From the NCBI RefSeq assembly GCF_900129905.1, contig NZ_FQXG01000007.1, positions 310,001 through 374,000 on the forward strand: a stretch of 64,000 nt of DNA. The letters are read 5' to 3'. This document shows positions 10,655 to 19,613 of the stretch, piece after piece; within the stretch, counting starts at the first letter, position 1; every line of letters begins with the position of its first letter. Below the pieces are notes generated by a model that ran no database searches, had not been told where the DNA came from, and saw only the letters and a list, made by a program, of their open reading frames with translations. The translations under genes were made by a program, and so were the position numbers. The stretch comes from Ferrimonas marina. Its GTDB lineage: Bacteria; Pseudomonadota; Gammaproteobacteria; Enterobacterales; Shewanellaceae.

Positions 10655-11944
10655 TTACAGGTAAGCGAACTTCAGCGTAAACAGGATGGCCAGTACCGCC
10701 ACCGCCGGGCTGATCTCCTTGGCACGCCCGCTGAGCAGCTTGACCGCGGCGTAGGTGATAAAGCCAATGGCGATGCCGTGGGCGATGGAGAAGGTCAGCG
10801 GCATCATGATGGCGGTGATCACCACCGGCGCCGCCTCGGTCAGGTCGTCCCACTCCACATGAATTAGGCCCGACATCATCAGGATGGCCACGTACACCAG
10901 CGCGCCGGTGGTAGCGTAGGCCGGCACCATACCCGCCAGCGGCGAGATGAACAGACAGGCCAGGAACAGCAGACCGACCACCACGGCGGTCAGGCCGGTG
11001 CGGCCACCGGCGGAAACACCGGCGGTGCTTTCGACGTAGCTGGTGGTGGTGGAGGTGCCCAGCATGGCACCGGCCAGGGTGGCGGAAGAGTCCGCCAGCA
11101 TCGCCTTGTTGGCGCGGGGCAGACGGCCCTGCTCATCCAGCATGCCACCCCGTTGGGCCACCGCTACCAGGGTGCCGGAGGTGTCGAACAGGTCAACGAA
11201 CAGGAAGGCAAACACCACCGCCACCATGCTCACCTCCAGTGCGCCCATGATGTCGAGAGCGGCGAAGGTGGGGGCGACGGAGGGCGGTGCAGAGACCAGG
11301 CCGGCGTACTGAACGTCGCCAAAGATCAGGCCCAGACCGGTCACCACCAGGATGGAGAGCATCACGGCGCCACGGCTGCCGAAGCTGACCAAAGCGATGA
11401 TCAGCACGAAGCTCAGGGCCGCCATTACTGAGGAGAAGCTGGTGACATCGCCCAGGCCCACCAGGGTGGCTTGGTTAGCGACGATGATGCCAGCGTTCTT
11501 CAGGCCAATCAGCGCCAGGAACAGGCCAATACCGGCGGCGATCCCCAGCCGCAGGGACATGGGAATGGCGTTCATCAGCCACTCCCGCACCCGCAGCACC
11601 GACAGCAGCATAAACAGCACGCCGGAGAGGAACACCGCACCCAGGGCGGTTTCCCAGCTGTGCTGCATATCCAGCACCACGGTGTAGGTGAAGAAGGCGT
11701 TGAGTCCCATCCCCGGGGCCAGCGCAATGGGGTAGTTGGCCACCAGGCCCATCACCATGCAGCCGACAAAGGCGGCCACACAGGTGGCGACAAAAACGGC
11801 ACCGTGATCCATGCCGGCATCCGCCAGCATCGCCGGGTTGACGAAGATGATGTACGCCATGGTGAGGAAGGTGGTGGCACCGGCAATCACTTCCTGGCGC
11901 ACGCTGGAGCGGTTCTCGCTGAGCTGAAACAGCCTGTCAAGCAT
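10655..11944 (-). CDS. NCS2-family purine permease (AzgA/GhxP-like)
   Basis: The 429-residue carrier belongs to the AzgA branch of the NCS2 nucleobase:cation symporters, with MAYIIFVNP near residue 30, ALAPGMGLNAFF near 75, FLFVDLFDTSGTL near 245 and the GTSTTTSYVES segment near 300. Relatives in E. coli import adenine (AdeP/AdeQ) or guanine and hypoxanthine (GhxP/GhxQ). The exact purine cannot be told from the sequence. It is a single-gene unit between two terminators, with a TATAAT hexamer about 90 bp upstream of the ATG. Confidence 0.88.
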   Translation of the reverse strand: MLDRLFQLSENRSSVRQEVIAGATTFLTMAYIIFVNPAMLADAGMDHGAVFVATCVAAFVGCMVMGLVANYPIALAPGMGLNAFFTYTVVLDMQHSWETALGAVFLSGVLFMLLSVLRVREWLMNAIPMSLRLGIAAGIGLFLALIGLKNAGIIVANQATLVGLGDVTSFSSVMAALSFVLIIALVSFGSRGAVMLSILVVTGLGLIFGDVQYAGLVSAPPSVAPTFAALDIMGALEVSMVAVVFAFLFVDLFDTSGTLVAVAQRGGMLDEQGRLPRANKAMLADSSATLAGAMLGTSTTTSYVESTAGVSAGGRTGLTAVVVGLLFLACLFISPLAGMVPAYATTGALVYVAILMMSGLIHVEWDDLTEAAPVVITAIMMPLTFSIAHGIAIGFITYAAVKLLSGRAKEISPAVAVLAILFTLKFAYL

Positions 11945-12031
11945 AATGAGACCTATCGATTGTTCTAATTAGATTTTGAAATACAGAGGGTTTCGATGCA
12001 CTGCCGAAACCGGCGTGCAATTTGCGGCGGT

Positions 12032-12037
12032 ATTATA
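12032..12037 (-). promoter_or_regulatory. Candidate -10 element of the purine permease
   Basis: A perfect TATAAT on the minus strand lies 88 bp before the permease start. No good -35 hexamer is spaced correctly. Confidence 0.35.
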
Positions 12038-12098
12038 CGCAATTGCTCAATTGAAGCCAGAAGTGGAAGCAGTTTTGCCGATCCCCTTGGCAAAGTGG

Positions 12099-12126
12099 CA
12101 AAAAAAACGCCGGCATTAAGCCGGCG
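12099..12126 (-). terminator. Terminator of the 32-residue peptide gene
   Basis: The stem ACGCCGGC / GCCGGCGT (12106-12126, five-base loop) is followed by seven T residues on the minus strand. It lies 85 bp beyond the stop codon of the small gene and upstream of the permease promoter. Confidence 0.85.
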
Positions 12127-12210
12127 TAAGGAAGAGAAATGTTCCCCGGGGCACCCAGGCGACAAGCGGTCGTCTAATGGTGGATCCCCAATACAGGTTG
12201 ATAGCGCAAT

Positions 12211-12309
12211 TTACGACGCGACCTTCATGGCAAACATCCCGCCACTGGTCCAGCTGGAGCAGTACCAGGTGTTGTAGAGGGTCACATCGTAGGAAAACGG
12301 ATACTTCAT
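12211..12309 (-). CDS. Unrecognised 32-residue small protein
   Basis: A 33-codon ORF (ATG AAG TAT CCG ... GCG TCG TAA) with a GGAG exactly five bases before the ATG. The peptide is aromatic-rich: Tyr at 3, 7, 12, 16, Trp at 15 and 20, Phe at 5 and 26, one Cys at 17, a Gly-Gly at 23-24 and Lys at 2 and 29. Nearly all third codon positions are G or C, like the neighbouring genes. A candidate promoter with an operator-like palindrome lies at 12450-12498 and a strong terminator at 12099-12126, so it looks like an independent transcript of about 360 nt. It has no clear membrane helix and no signal peptide. I do not recognise it. A regulatory peptide, a modified-peptide precursor or an sRNA-encoded peptide are all open. 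Confidence 0.6.
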   Translation of the reverse strand: MKYPFSYDVTLYNTWYCSSWTSGGMFAMKVAS

Positions 12310-12449
12310 AGTTACTCCAACTCATGGGTATGAAAGATGACAAAAATCCGAAGGTGCGGTTCCCTGGCGCAAACTCGGTTCCATGGAGTCATCGATACTC
12401 AGTTCCTTGGAGAAACAGCGTCTTCCTGACAAGCACAGTGTCGATAAGG

Positions 12450-12498
12450 AGTGACCAACCGACGGTCACTAATCTACCAAAAGGTAATTTTATTACAA
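12450..12498 (-). promoter_or_regulatory. Promoter and operator palindrome of the small-protein gene
   Basis: On the minus strand TTGTAA (12493-12498) and TAGATT (12471-12476) are 16 bp apart. Directly downstream, over the expected start site, lies the perfect inverted repeat AGTGACC-N7-GGTCACT (12450-12470), placed like a repressor operator. Three imperfect copies of GGTTCCNTGG follow in the leader at 12358, 12377 and 12401. Confidence 0.45.
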
Positions 12499-12625
12499 CC
12501 CCTAGCCCAGTTTTGGCGCCGATAATGTGATTATGACCCCATAAGCGATAGCGGGCGTCACTGTTTTGTCATTTACTTTCATTGAACAATCAGAGAGCAA
12601 GTGTATATAAAACAAGGACTTAACA

Positions 12626-12649
12626 CAGGGCACCCGGACGGGTGCCCTG
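12626..12649 (-). terminator. Hairpin behind the M17 peptidase gene
   Basis: A 10-bp GC-rich stem (CAGGGCACCC with GGGTGCCCTG, four-base loop) lies just past the stop codon at 12658. The T run on the minus strand is poor. Confidence 0.5.
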
Positions 12650-12657
12650 CTGAGGGG

Positions 12658-14178
12658 TTAGTGATCCACCAGTTGGGCCAGCAGGGTGGCCACCGGCACC
12701 GCGGTCGGTTTGCCGTAGAGGGGATCCCGTTTCTCCACCGCACTGCCGGCGATGTCCAGGTGCAGGTAGGCAATAGGCTTGTCACTGCCGCATTGATGCT
12801 CATCCAGGCCCGAGGCCTGCAGCAGGAACGCCATCGGGAACTGGTGGCCCCGGCTGATCGCCACCGACGGGCCGTTGTTGGAGGAGAGCAGATCCTCCGA
12901 CGGCGAGCGAGGCGCCACCTGGGCAAAATCTTCCCGTCGCAACCGCGACAGCTCAAAGGGCTCACCCCACAGCTCGGAGATCGCCTGCAGTTCACCGCCC
13001 AGCGCCTGCTGCCGTGCCACGCCGTTCTCCACCACCGCACTGTAGGGGCCGTAGCTGCGCACCACATGGCCGGTCAGGGTCGCCACCGAGAACATCACCG
13101 GATCCGCCACCTGCTCGGCCTGCAGACGCAGATGGGAGAGCAGATCCGCCAGCACCAAACGGCCCTCGGCGTCGGTGTTGCCGATCCGTACCCGGCGACC
13201 GGCGTGGCCGGTGATGATCTCATCCGGTACGATCGCCTCTCGGCCCAGGCTGTTACGCACCAGCCCCAGCTCCGCCACCACCCGGATCCCTTTCGGCTGC
13301 AGCTGCGCCAGGGTGGCCATCAGGCCGGCCACCGCCGCGGCGCCGCCCTTGTCGCGGCTCATCCCGGCCATGGCGCCACCGATCTTCAGATCGGCCCCGC
13401 CGGTATCAAAGGTGACCCCTTTGCCCGCCAGGAACCAGTTGCGGACGATCACGCCCTCGCCCACGTACTCCAATCGCACCACCCGGGGCTCATGCCGGGC
13501 CACGCCATAGGAGGCACGGGCCACCCCGGACAACAAGGGGTAGTTCTGCTCCAGGGTTGCACGGTCTTCGATCACTGAGACCTTGACCGGGCCATCCTCA
13601 AACAGCTGCTGGCAATACTCGGCAAAGGCCGGCGGCGCCATCTGCTCCGGATCGCCACCACACAGATCCCGGGCAGCGATGCGACCGGACTCCAGCGCAT
13701 TGGCCCGGGCACTGTCCTCCAGCCCCAGCACTCCCACGGTAATGTCCAGCCCGGCAACGTCAAAGGGACGATAGACCCCCTGGCCCAGGCCCAGCATCGA
13801 CACCGCCTTCGCCTCGCAGTAGCGCAGCTCCTCGTGGCTCTCATCCACCAGCAGCAAGGGGCGACGGGACCCGGCGGCCACTGCCAGGTTGACCCCCTGC
13901 TCCGCCGCCTCGGCAAAGCGACGCACGTCCTCAAAGTCGCCATCCAGGTCGCCGGTAGGGGCCAGCACCAGACGGCCTCCCGCCAGGCCCGGTGCCATCA
14001 ACAGCTGGGCCACCTTGCCCACCCGCTGATCCACGCTGGCGGCATGGCGCACCAGTTGCGCCACCTCGGGGTAGGCACTCAGCTCAAAGCCATCACTGAC
14101 CACGATCACCGCATCCCAGCTGGCCTGATCAAACAGCGCCTCGCTGCCAGCAACGCCTTGCCATAAAATCTTGCTCAT
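12658..14178 (-). CDS. M17-family leucyl aminopeptidase-like protein
   Basis: A 506-residue cytosolic metallo-aminopeptidase of family M17. The C-terminal catalytic half has the two-metal motifs GKGVTFDTGG (about residue 253) and NTDAEGRLVLAD (about residue 335), the second being the family signature. The central block reads GAMAGMSRDKGGAA where classical PepA has a Met-Lys-Tyr-Asp segment, placing it nearer the NPEPL1-like branch. A GGAA lies about eight bases before the ATG. It is divergent from pepD, so two peptide-degrading enzymes share an upstream region. Confidence 0.88.
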   Translation of the reverse strand: MSKILWQGVAGSEALFDQASWDAVIVVSDGFELSAYPEVAQLVRHAASVDQRVGKVAQLLMAPGLAGGRLVLAPTGDLDGDFEDVRRFAEAAEQGVNLAVAAGSRRPLLLVDESHEELRYCEAKAVSMLGLGQGVYRPFDVAGLDITVGVLGLEDSARANALESGRIAARDLCGGDPEQMAPPAFAEYCQQLFEDGPVKVSVIEDRATLEQNYPLLSGVARASYGVARHEPRVVRLEYVGEGVIVRNWFLAGKGVTFDTGGADLKIGGAMAGMSRDKGGAAAVAGLMATLAQLQPKGIRVVAELGLVRNSLGREAIVPDEIITGHAGRRVRIGNTDAEGRLVLADLLSHLRLQAEQVADPVMFSVATLTGHVVRSYGPYSAVVENGVARQQALGGELQAISELWGEPFELSRLRREDFAQVAPRSPSEDLLSSNNGPSVAISRGHQFPMAFLLQASGLDEHQCGSDKPIAYLHLDIAGSAVEKRDPLYGKPTAVPVATLLAQLVDH

Positions 14179-14322
14179 AGCGACTATTCCTTCAATCTCA
14201 GGTAGTTGAACGGGAAAACCTTAGCAGTTTGCGCCACCCCTTGGCGAACCTTTAAACTAGTTTCGACTTTTCCTTCCGGCCAAGCCGGATTTTTGCCTAT
14301 TTGATCGCAAAAGGAGCGTGCT

Positions 14323-15780
14323 GTGCAGTCATTGAGCACCCTTGCCCCCCAAGGTCTATGGACCTGGTTCAACACCATCTGCAGTATCCCCCACCCCTCC
14401 AAGCATGAACTGGCGCTGCGCGACCACATCCAGCAATGGGCCGATGAGCAGGGCCTGGCCACCCAGCTGGACCAGGTGGGCAACCTGATCATCCGCAAGC
14501 CCGCCACGCCGGGTCTGGAGCACCTCAAAGGGGTGATCCTGCAGGCGCACCTGGACATGGTGCCGCAGAAGAACAGCGAGACCGAGCACGACTTCGTCAC
14601 CGATCCCATCCGCCCCCGCATCGACGGCGACTGGGTGCTGGCCACCGGCACCACCCTGGGTGCCGACAATGGCATCGGCATGGCCTCTGCCCTGGCGGTG
14701 CTGGCCGACGAGCGCATCGAGCACGGTCCGCTGGAGGTGTTGCTGACCATCGACGAGGAGGCGGGGATGACCGGCGCCTTCGGCCTGGAGGCGGGACTGC
14801 TGAAAGGCGATATCCTGATCAACACCGACTCCGAGGAGGAAGGCGAGGTGTACATGGGCTGTGCCGGCGGCATCGACGTCGAGCTGACCCTGCCGACCCC
14901 CCGCTCCCCCATCAAAGCAGGCTTCGAAACCTTTACCCTGGCGCTGACCGGCCTCAAGGGCGGCCACTCCGGGGTGGACATCCATCTGGGTCGGGGTAAC
15001 GCCAATAAGCTGCTGAGCCGATTCCTGTTTGGTCACGCTGAAGCGCTGGGCCTGCAGCTGATCAGCCTGTCCGGCGGCACCCTGCGCAACGCCATCACCC
15101 GCGAGGCCTTTGCCACCGTGGCGATTGACCCGGCGCGTCGTGACCAGCTGGCCGAGCTGATGGCCCACTACCAGAGCCTGCTGAACCAGGAACTGGGTGG
15201 CGTTGAGTACCCCATCGAGTTTGCCCTGCAGCCTGCTGAGGGCGCGGCAGACGCCATCAACCCCGAGGCCCAGCGCCAGCTGCTGGCGCTGATCCATGCC
15301 GCCCCCAACGGGGTGATCCGCATGTCCGACGCCTTCCCCGGCGTGGTGGAGACCTCGGTCAACATGGGGGTGGTGGAGACCGTCGAAGAGCAAGTGAAGG
15401 TGCTGTGCCTGATCCGCTCCACCGTCGACTCCGGCCGCAGCATGGTCGAGAACATGCTGGCTGCGCTGGCGCAACTGGCGGGTGCCCAGTACCAAGCCTC
15501 CGGCGCCTACCCGGGTTGGAACCCGGATCCCAGCTCGCCGGTGATGCAGGTGGTACGAGAGACCTACCAGGGGCTGTTCGGCAAACTGCCCAACATCCAG
15601 GTGATCCACGCTGGGCTGGAGTGCGGCCTGTTCAAGGAGCCCTACCCGCAGCTGGACATGGTCTCCATCGGCCCCACCATCCAGTTCCCCCACTCGCCGG
15701 ATGAGAAGGTCAATATCCCCTCGGTGGAGAAGTACTGGCAGCTGCTACTGGCGGTGCTCAAGGCGGTCCCGTCCAAGTAA
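14323..15780 (+). CDS. pepD: Aminoacyl-histidine dipeptidase (peptidase D)
   Basis: The 485-residue product has the same length as E. coli PepD, a cytosolic M20 zinc dipeptidase that cleaves Xaa-His and other dipeptides. It shows HLDMVPQ (metal His and Asp), GTTLGADNGIG, the catalytic IDEEAGMTGA and INTDSEEEGE, and the lid domain between about 205 and 375. The start codon is GTG, with AAGGAG six bases upstream. A strong terminator follows at 15789-15812. Confidence 0.95.
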   Translation: MQSLSTLAPQGLWTWFNTICSIPHPSKHELALRDHIQQWADEQGLATQLDQVGNLIIRKPATPGLEHLKGVILQAHLDMVPQKNSETEHDFVTDPIRPRIDGDWVLATGTTLGADNGIGMASALAVLADERIEHGPLEVLLTIDEEAGMTGAFGLEAGLLKGDILINTDSEEEGEVYMGCAGGIDVELTLPTPRSPIKAGFETFTLALTGLKGGHSGVDIHLGRGNANKLLSRFLFGHAEALGLQLISLSGGTLRNAITREAFATVAIDPARRDQLAELMAHYQSLLNQELGGVEYPIEFALQPAEGAADAINPEAQRQLLALIHAAPNGVIRMSDAFPGVVETSVNMGVVETVEEQVKVLCLIRSTVDSGRSMVENMLAALAQLAGAQYQASGAYPGWNPDPSSPVMQVVRETYQGLFGKLPNIQVIHAGLECGLFKEPYPQLDMVSIGPTIQFPHSPDEKVNIPSVEKYWQLLLAVLKAVPSK

Positions 15781-15788
15781 TATCCAAC

Positions 15789-15812
15789 AAGCCGCCCTCG
15801 GGCGGCTTTTTT
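15789..15812 (+). terminator. Terminator of pepD
   Basis: The stem GCCGCC / GGCGGC with a four-base loop is flanked by A residues on the left and six T residues on the right. Confidence 0.9.
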
Positions 15813-15900
15813 GTGTCGGCCGGAATGGGAGCCAGGCAACGGAGCCTGTGCGATTCATCGCGTATGCTTGGGTCAGAATCCAATTCGAGGTGATAAGCCG

Positions 15901-16329
15901 ATGACCCTGAGAAACACCCTGTCCCAGCGCTGGAGCGCCGCCCGTACCGGCGAACAGCTGGCCAAGCAGTTGCGTCAGGACCCGATGGTGCCCGGCCTGT
16001 TCCAGGGGGCCACCAGCCTGGTGCAGTTTGCTGAGATCCTCGCCACCTTGGTGCACACCAGCGAACCGGCGCTGCTGGAGGAGCCGTTGGATGAGCTGCA
16101 GATGATGCGGATCCTGGCCTGTGGCTTTCAGGGCGCGGTGCTGAAGGGATTACAGGGAGAGACGCTGAACCAGGCGGAGATGCTGCTGATCAGCCTAAGC
16201 CAGCACTATGCCACCAAGCCGCTGGGAGAGAGCGTGGCGCCACTGCAGCAGCAGGTGCTGATGCTGTTCGATAAGTGGAGTGAGGTGCAGCGCGCACAGC
16301 GCGCCAGTCAACGCAACATGGGTGGGTAA
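15901..16329 (+). CDS. Hypothetical protein, 142 aa
   Basis: I do not recognise this protein. It is predicted largely alpha-helical and soluble, without signal peptide, cysteine motif or membrane segment. The sequence is leucine- and glutamine-rich (for example DELQMMRILACGFQGAVLKG near residue 63) with a polar, basic C-terminus. The ATG at 15901 has GAGGTG eight bases upstream. It is a single-gene unit between the pepD terminator and its own. Confidence 0.75.
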   Translation: MTLRNTLSQRWSAARTGEQLAKQLRQDPMVPGLFQGATSLVQFAEILATLVHTSEPALLEEPLDELQMMRILACGFQGAVLKGLQGETLNQAEMLLISLSQHYATKPLGESVAPLQQQVLMLFDKWSEVQRAQRASQRNMGG

Positions 16330-16362
16330 CCTCGTCACTTCCCTTCTGCTAGAGCCCAACCA

Positions 16363-16398
16363 CAAGGGCCATCCCGTTTGGGATGGCCCTTGGTTTTT
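16363..16398 (+). terminator. Terminator of the 142-aa hypothetical gene
   Basis: A perfect 13-bp stem (CAAGGGCCATCCC with GGGATGGCCCTTG, loop GTTT) is followed by G and five T residues. Confidence 0.9.
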
Positions 16399-16410
16399 GT
16401 TCTGTCGCCG

Positions 16411-17796
16411 CTACTCCATGGTATTGAAGTAGATGATGCCGTCGCGCATCACCAGCTGGATGGTCTCGATCGGCTGGTATTCCGGCTCGGCGTCGAACCA
16501 TTGGTCGGTACCGCCAATCACGCTGATGTCCTCCAGTGGATTGCCCTCTACCAGGATTATGTCGGCGATGGCGTCCACTTCGATCACCCCCAACTTGCCC
16601 TTGGCCGGGTTGCGCGGGCCGGACAGGGCCAACATCTCACCAGCCACCGAGGTCATCTGCTTGAGCACCTCGAAGTTGCTGCCAAACTTCTGCGAGCGCC
16701 ACCAGATCTCGTAGCGGCGCGCCCGCTCAGCGTCTTCTGAGACACCGACGTAGTCCGAGGCAAACACCACCTTCACCTTGTTCTTCATCAGCCGCTCACC
16801 GAAGTCGGCGTACTGCTGCCCCAGCGCTTTGACCAGAGGGATCTTGTCTGCCGGCATCAACGGGTTGCGCGCCAAGTCCGGGGAGATCCCCCACATCTGT
16901 GGCACCACAAAGCCGCCGGATTTGGCGATCCGCTTCATGGTGTCGTCGTTGATGAAGAAGCCATGCTCAAAGGTCTTGACGCCGCAGTCCAACAGCCGGT
17001 TGACCGCCCGGTCATTGAATACGTGGGCCGCCACGTAGGTGCCCCAGTCCGCTGCAGCCTCCACCGCAGCACACACCTCATCCTTGGAGTACTGGGTGGT
17101 ATCGATGGGGTCAAAGCGGGAGCTGCCACCGCCCCCGGCCATGATCTTGATCTGGGTGGCACCGTTACGCAGGTTAAGGCGCACCGCCTTAAGCACCTCG
17201 GGCACCCCGTTGGCCACGTTGCCTATCCCCATCCGTTCGAAGTTGGAGAGATCGCCGTCGCTGTGCTGTGAAAAGCCACCGTCCGCCCGGTCACGGAAAT
17301 CACCGTGGCCGGAGGTTTGGGAAACGAAACCGCCTGAGGGGTAGAGCCTGGGGCCAATCACATGGCCATCGTCGATGTTGCGTTTGAGGGCAAAGGCGGG
17401 GCCGCCCATGTCCCGTACCGAGGTGAAGCCATCGCGGAGGAAGCGCTCCATCACCCGGATAGAGCGGATGTTGATGTCCCCCAGGTCCATGTTCTTCTCA
17501 ACGGTGTCGAAGTGGGCGTTGATCATCACGTGGGCGTGGCCGTCGATCAGCCCCGGCATAAGGGTGCGGCCCTGGCCATCGATGACGGTGGCGCCGCCGC
17601 TGTCGATGCCACCATCGGCGATCTGGCTGATGCGGTCGCCCACCACCAACACCTGCTGGTTCTCCAGCAGCTTATCGTCGGTGCCATTGAACACATTGAC
17701 GTTGGTAAAGAGGATCCGGCTGGGGGCCTCGGCGGCCATGGCGGCGCTGCTCAGCAGGGCAAGGCAAAACAGCAGGGCCTGATGCACTCCTTTCAT
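16411..17796 (-). CDS. Exported amidohydrolase-family protein
   Basis: The 461-residue protein has an N-terminal signal peptide ending near SSAAMA, so it should act in the periplasm. The amidohydrolase metal site is visible: HAH in DGHAHVM, a lysine in QIKIMAGGG that would be carboxylated, histidines in VAAHVF and FEHGFF, and the aspartate in FASDYVG. The closest families are imidazolonepropionase- and prolidase-like exported amidohydrolases acting on dipeptides or cyclic amides; the substrate is not clear. I use the ATG at 17796 (GGAG nine bases upstream); one five codons earlier has no ribosome site. Confidence 0.85.
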   Translation of the reverse strand: MKGVHQALLFCLALLSSAAMAAEAPSRILFTNVNVFNGTDDKLLENQQVLVVGDRISQIADGGIDSGGATVIDGQGRTLMPGLIDGHAHVMINAHFDTVEKNMDLGDINIRSIRVMERFLRDGFTSVRDMGGPAFALKRNIDDGHVIGPRLYPSGGFVSQTSGHGDFRDRADGGFSQHSDGDLSNFERMGIGNVANGVPEVLKAVRLNLRNGATQIKIMAGGGGSSRFDPIDTTQYSKDEVCAAVEAAADWGTYVAAHVFNDRAVNRLLDCGVKTFEHGFFINDDTMKRIAKSGGFVVPQMWGISPDLARNPLMPADKIPLVKALGQQYADFGERLMKNKVKVVFASDYVGVSEDAERARRYEIWWRSQKFGSNFEVLKQMTSVAGEMLALSGPRNPAKGKLGVIEVDAIADIILVEGNPLEDISVIGGTDQWFDAEPEYQPIETIQLVMRDGIIYFNTME

Positions 17797-17855
17797 CTTG
17801 ATGCACTCCATTTCGCTGGGGAAGGGGCGTGAGCCCCGGCGAAATCAAGTGTAGT

Positions 17856-19613
17856 TCAAACCGTTGGGGTCGCTGTGTCGTCCACCATCACCGGCGCGTT
17901 GCTCAGCCACAGGCTCTGGTAGGGGGCCAGCTCCAGGGTCTGACGCAGATCGAGGAAGCACTGGCCACCGAGCAGATCGGTCCAGCGGTCGAGCTCAATC
18001 AGGTTGAGGCTGGTGAGCGACAGCGACTGGGGCTTGTCGGTGACATTGTGGATGGCAAAGATGCTCTGGCTTCGGTCCGGGCTCTGGCGCCAGAACGCCA
18101 GCAGCGCATCCCCCAGCTGCAGGGTGAACTGGGTGGCGTTGGGATGAAAGGCCGGCTGACAGCGACGGATCGCCAGCAACTGCTTCATCGCCTGGAACAC
18201 CTGGGCGTGGTGACTACTGCCATCGGCCAGCAGGGCCTGCAGACGGGGGTAATCCCATTTGTGGCGGTTAATGGCCCGGTTGTGGTTGGTGTTGGCCACC
18301 CGCTCCTGATCATTCTGGGTGGCCAGCAGGGAGTGGATGTAGATGGCCGGGATCCCCTCCATCCCCAGCATGATGGCGTGGGCACAGAGAAAGCGGGCCT
18401 GCTGGTGGCTGTCCGGGCCTGCCAGGGTGCCGGCCAGGGCATCGTACAGGCTGATATTGATCTCGTAGGCACTGCGCTGACCATTGGGGCGATCGCGCCA
18501 GGAGATGCGGCCACCGAAGCCCTCCATGGTGGTGATCAGCCGGTCGATCTCCGCCTCACTCAATATCCCCTCGGCCGGACGCAGGCCGATGCCGTCGTGG
18601 GAGGCGATAAAGTTGAAGTAGGCGGTGCCGTTGCGGGCCGGGGGTAGGGTCATCAGCCAGGTACGCAGATGGCTGCAGTCGCCGGTGACCAGGGTGTTCA
18701 GCAGCAGCGGCGGCAGCGAGAAGTTGTAGATGGCGTGAGCCTCGTTGCCGTTGCCAAAGTAGGCCAGGTTCTCCCGGTTGGGGATGTTGGTCTCGGTGAT
18801 GATGATGGCGTCGGAGCGCTGGTGCTCCACCAGCAGCCGCAGCAGCTGCACCAGGCAGTGGGTCTGGGGCAGATTGATGCAGGGGGTGCCGGGGATCTTC
18901 CAGACAAAGGCCACCGCATCAAAGCGAAACACCCGGATCCCTTGCGACAGGTAGTAACGGATGATGCTGACAAACTCCACTAGCACCTCGGGATTGGTGA
19001 AGTCCAGGTCCACCTGGTCCGGGCTGAAGGTGCACCAGACGTGGCGCTCGCCATCCAGGGTCTGCACCGGCTGCAGCAAAACGCTGGTGCGGGGCCGCAC
19101 CACCTGGGACAGGTCGTCGCCGGGGTCGCCCTCGAAGAAGAAGCCCTGGCCCGGATCCTTGCGCTGACGGTAGTTGTCAAACCAGCCGGACCGAGCCGAG
19201 CAGTGGTTGATCACCACGTCCGCCATCAGGTCAAACTGGGCGGCGATCTCGCGGATCTGGGGCCAGTCCCCCAGGCTCTGGTTGACCTGGTAGTAGTCGA
19301 TGACTGAGAAGCCATCGTCGCTGCTGTAGGGGAAGAACGGCAAGATATGCACGCCGCTGAGGCTGTCCGCCAGGTAGTGGCTGAGAAAGTGGTGCAGGTT
19401 CTCCAGCGGCAGTCGATCCTCGCTGAGCAGGCTGTCGCCGTAGCTGATGACGTAGGCATCGGCCTGGTCCCAGTGGTTGCTGTAGGGCACCGGCTCCGGG
19501 CCACCGGGCACGATGCGCATGGTCTCCACCAGCCGCTGGGCCAGGGCCGCCCCGTCCTGCTCTGGGTAGAGCAGGTTCAGGTGCGCCTCCAGCTTGCGGT
19601 ACAGCTCTGTCAT
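17856..19613 (-). CDS. GH13_18 sugar phosphorylase, probably glucosylglycerate phosphorylase
   Basis: This 585-residue enzyme is of the sucrose phosphorylase group. Catalytic landmarks are the nucleophile Asp in VFRFDAVAF, the acid/base Glu in IIITETNIP and the transition-state Asp in FIASHDGIGLR. Subfamily 18 includes sucrose, sucrose-6-phosphate and glucosylglycerate phosphorylases (E. coli YcjM is one of the last). Its ATG overlaps the stop of the glucosyl-3-phosphoglycerate synthase gene by four bases and has AAGGAG eight bases upstream. That context makes glucosylglycerate the likely substrate, yielding glucose-1-phosphate and glycerate. Confidence 0.85.
   Translation of the reverse strand: MTELYRKLEAHLNLLYPEQDGAALAQRLVETMRIVPGGPEPVPYSNHWDQADAYVISYGDSLLSEDRLPLENLHHFLSHYLADSLSGVHILPFFPYSSDDGFSVIDYYQVNQSLGDWPQIREIAAQFDLMADVVINHCSARSGWFDNYRQRKDPGQGFFFEGDPGDDLSQVVRPRTSVLLQPVQTLDGERHVWCTFSPDQVDLDFTNPEVLVEFVSIIRYYLSQGIRVFRFDAVAFVWKIPGTPCINLPQTHCLVQLLRLLVEHQRSDAIIITETNIPNRENLAYFGNGNEAHAIYNFSLPPLLLNTLVTGDCSHLRTWLMTLPPARNGTAYFNFIASHDGIGLRPAEGILSEAEIDRLITTMEGFGGRISWRDRPNGQRSAYEINISLYDALAGTLAGPDSHQQARFLCAHAIMLGMEGIPAIYIHSLLATQNDQERVANTNHNRAINRHKWDYPRLQALLADGSSHHAQVFQAMKQLLAIRRCQPAFHPNATQFTLQLGDALLAFWRQSPDRSQSIFAIHNVTDKPQSLSLTSLNLIELDRWTDLLGGQCFLDLRQTLELAPYQSLWLSNAPVMVDDTATPTV

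Noticed and set aside
12030-12060. PurR operator or purine riboswitch before the purine permease
   Set aside because: GCAATTGC near 12038 has the wrong spacing for a PurR box, and no purine riboswitch core was seen in the leader.
12116-12343. 75-residue open frame overlapping the 32-residue gene in another frame
   Set aside because: It lacks a ribosome site and runs into the terminator stem, whereas the 32-residue frame has a well-spaced GGAG.
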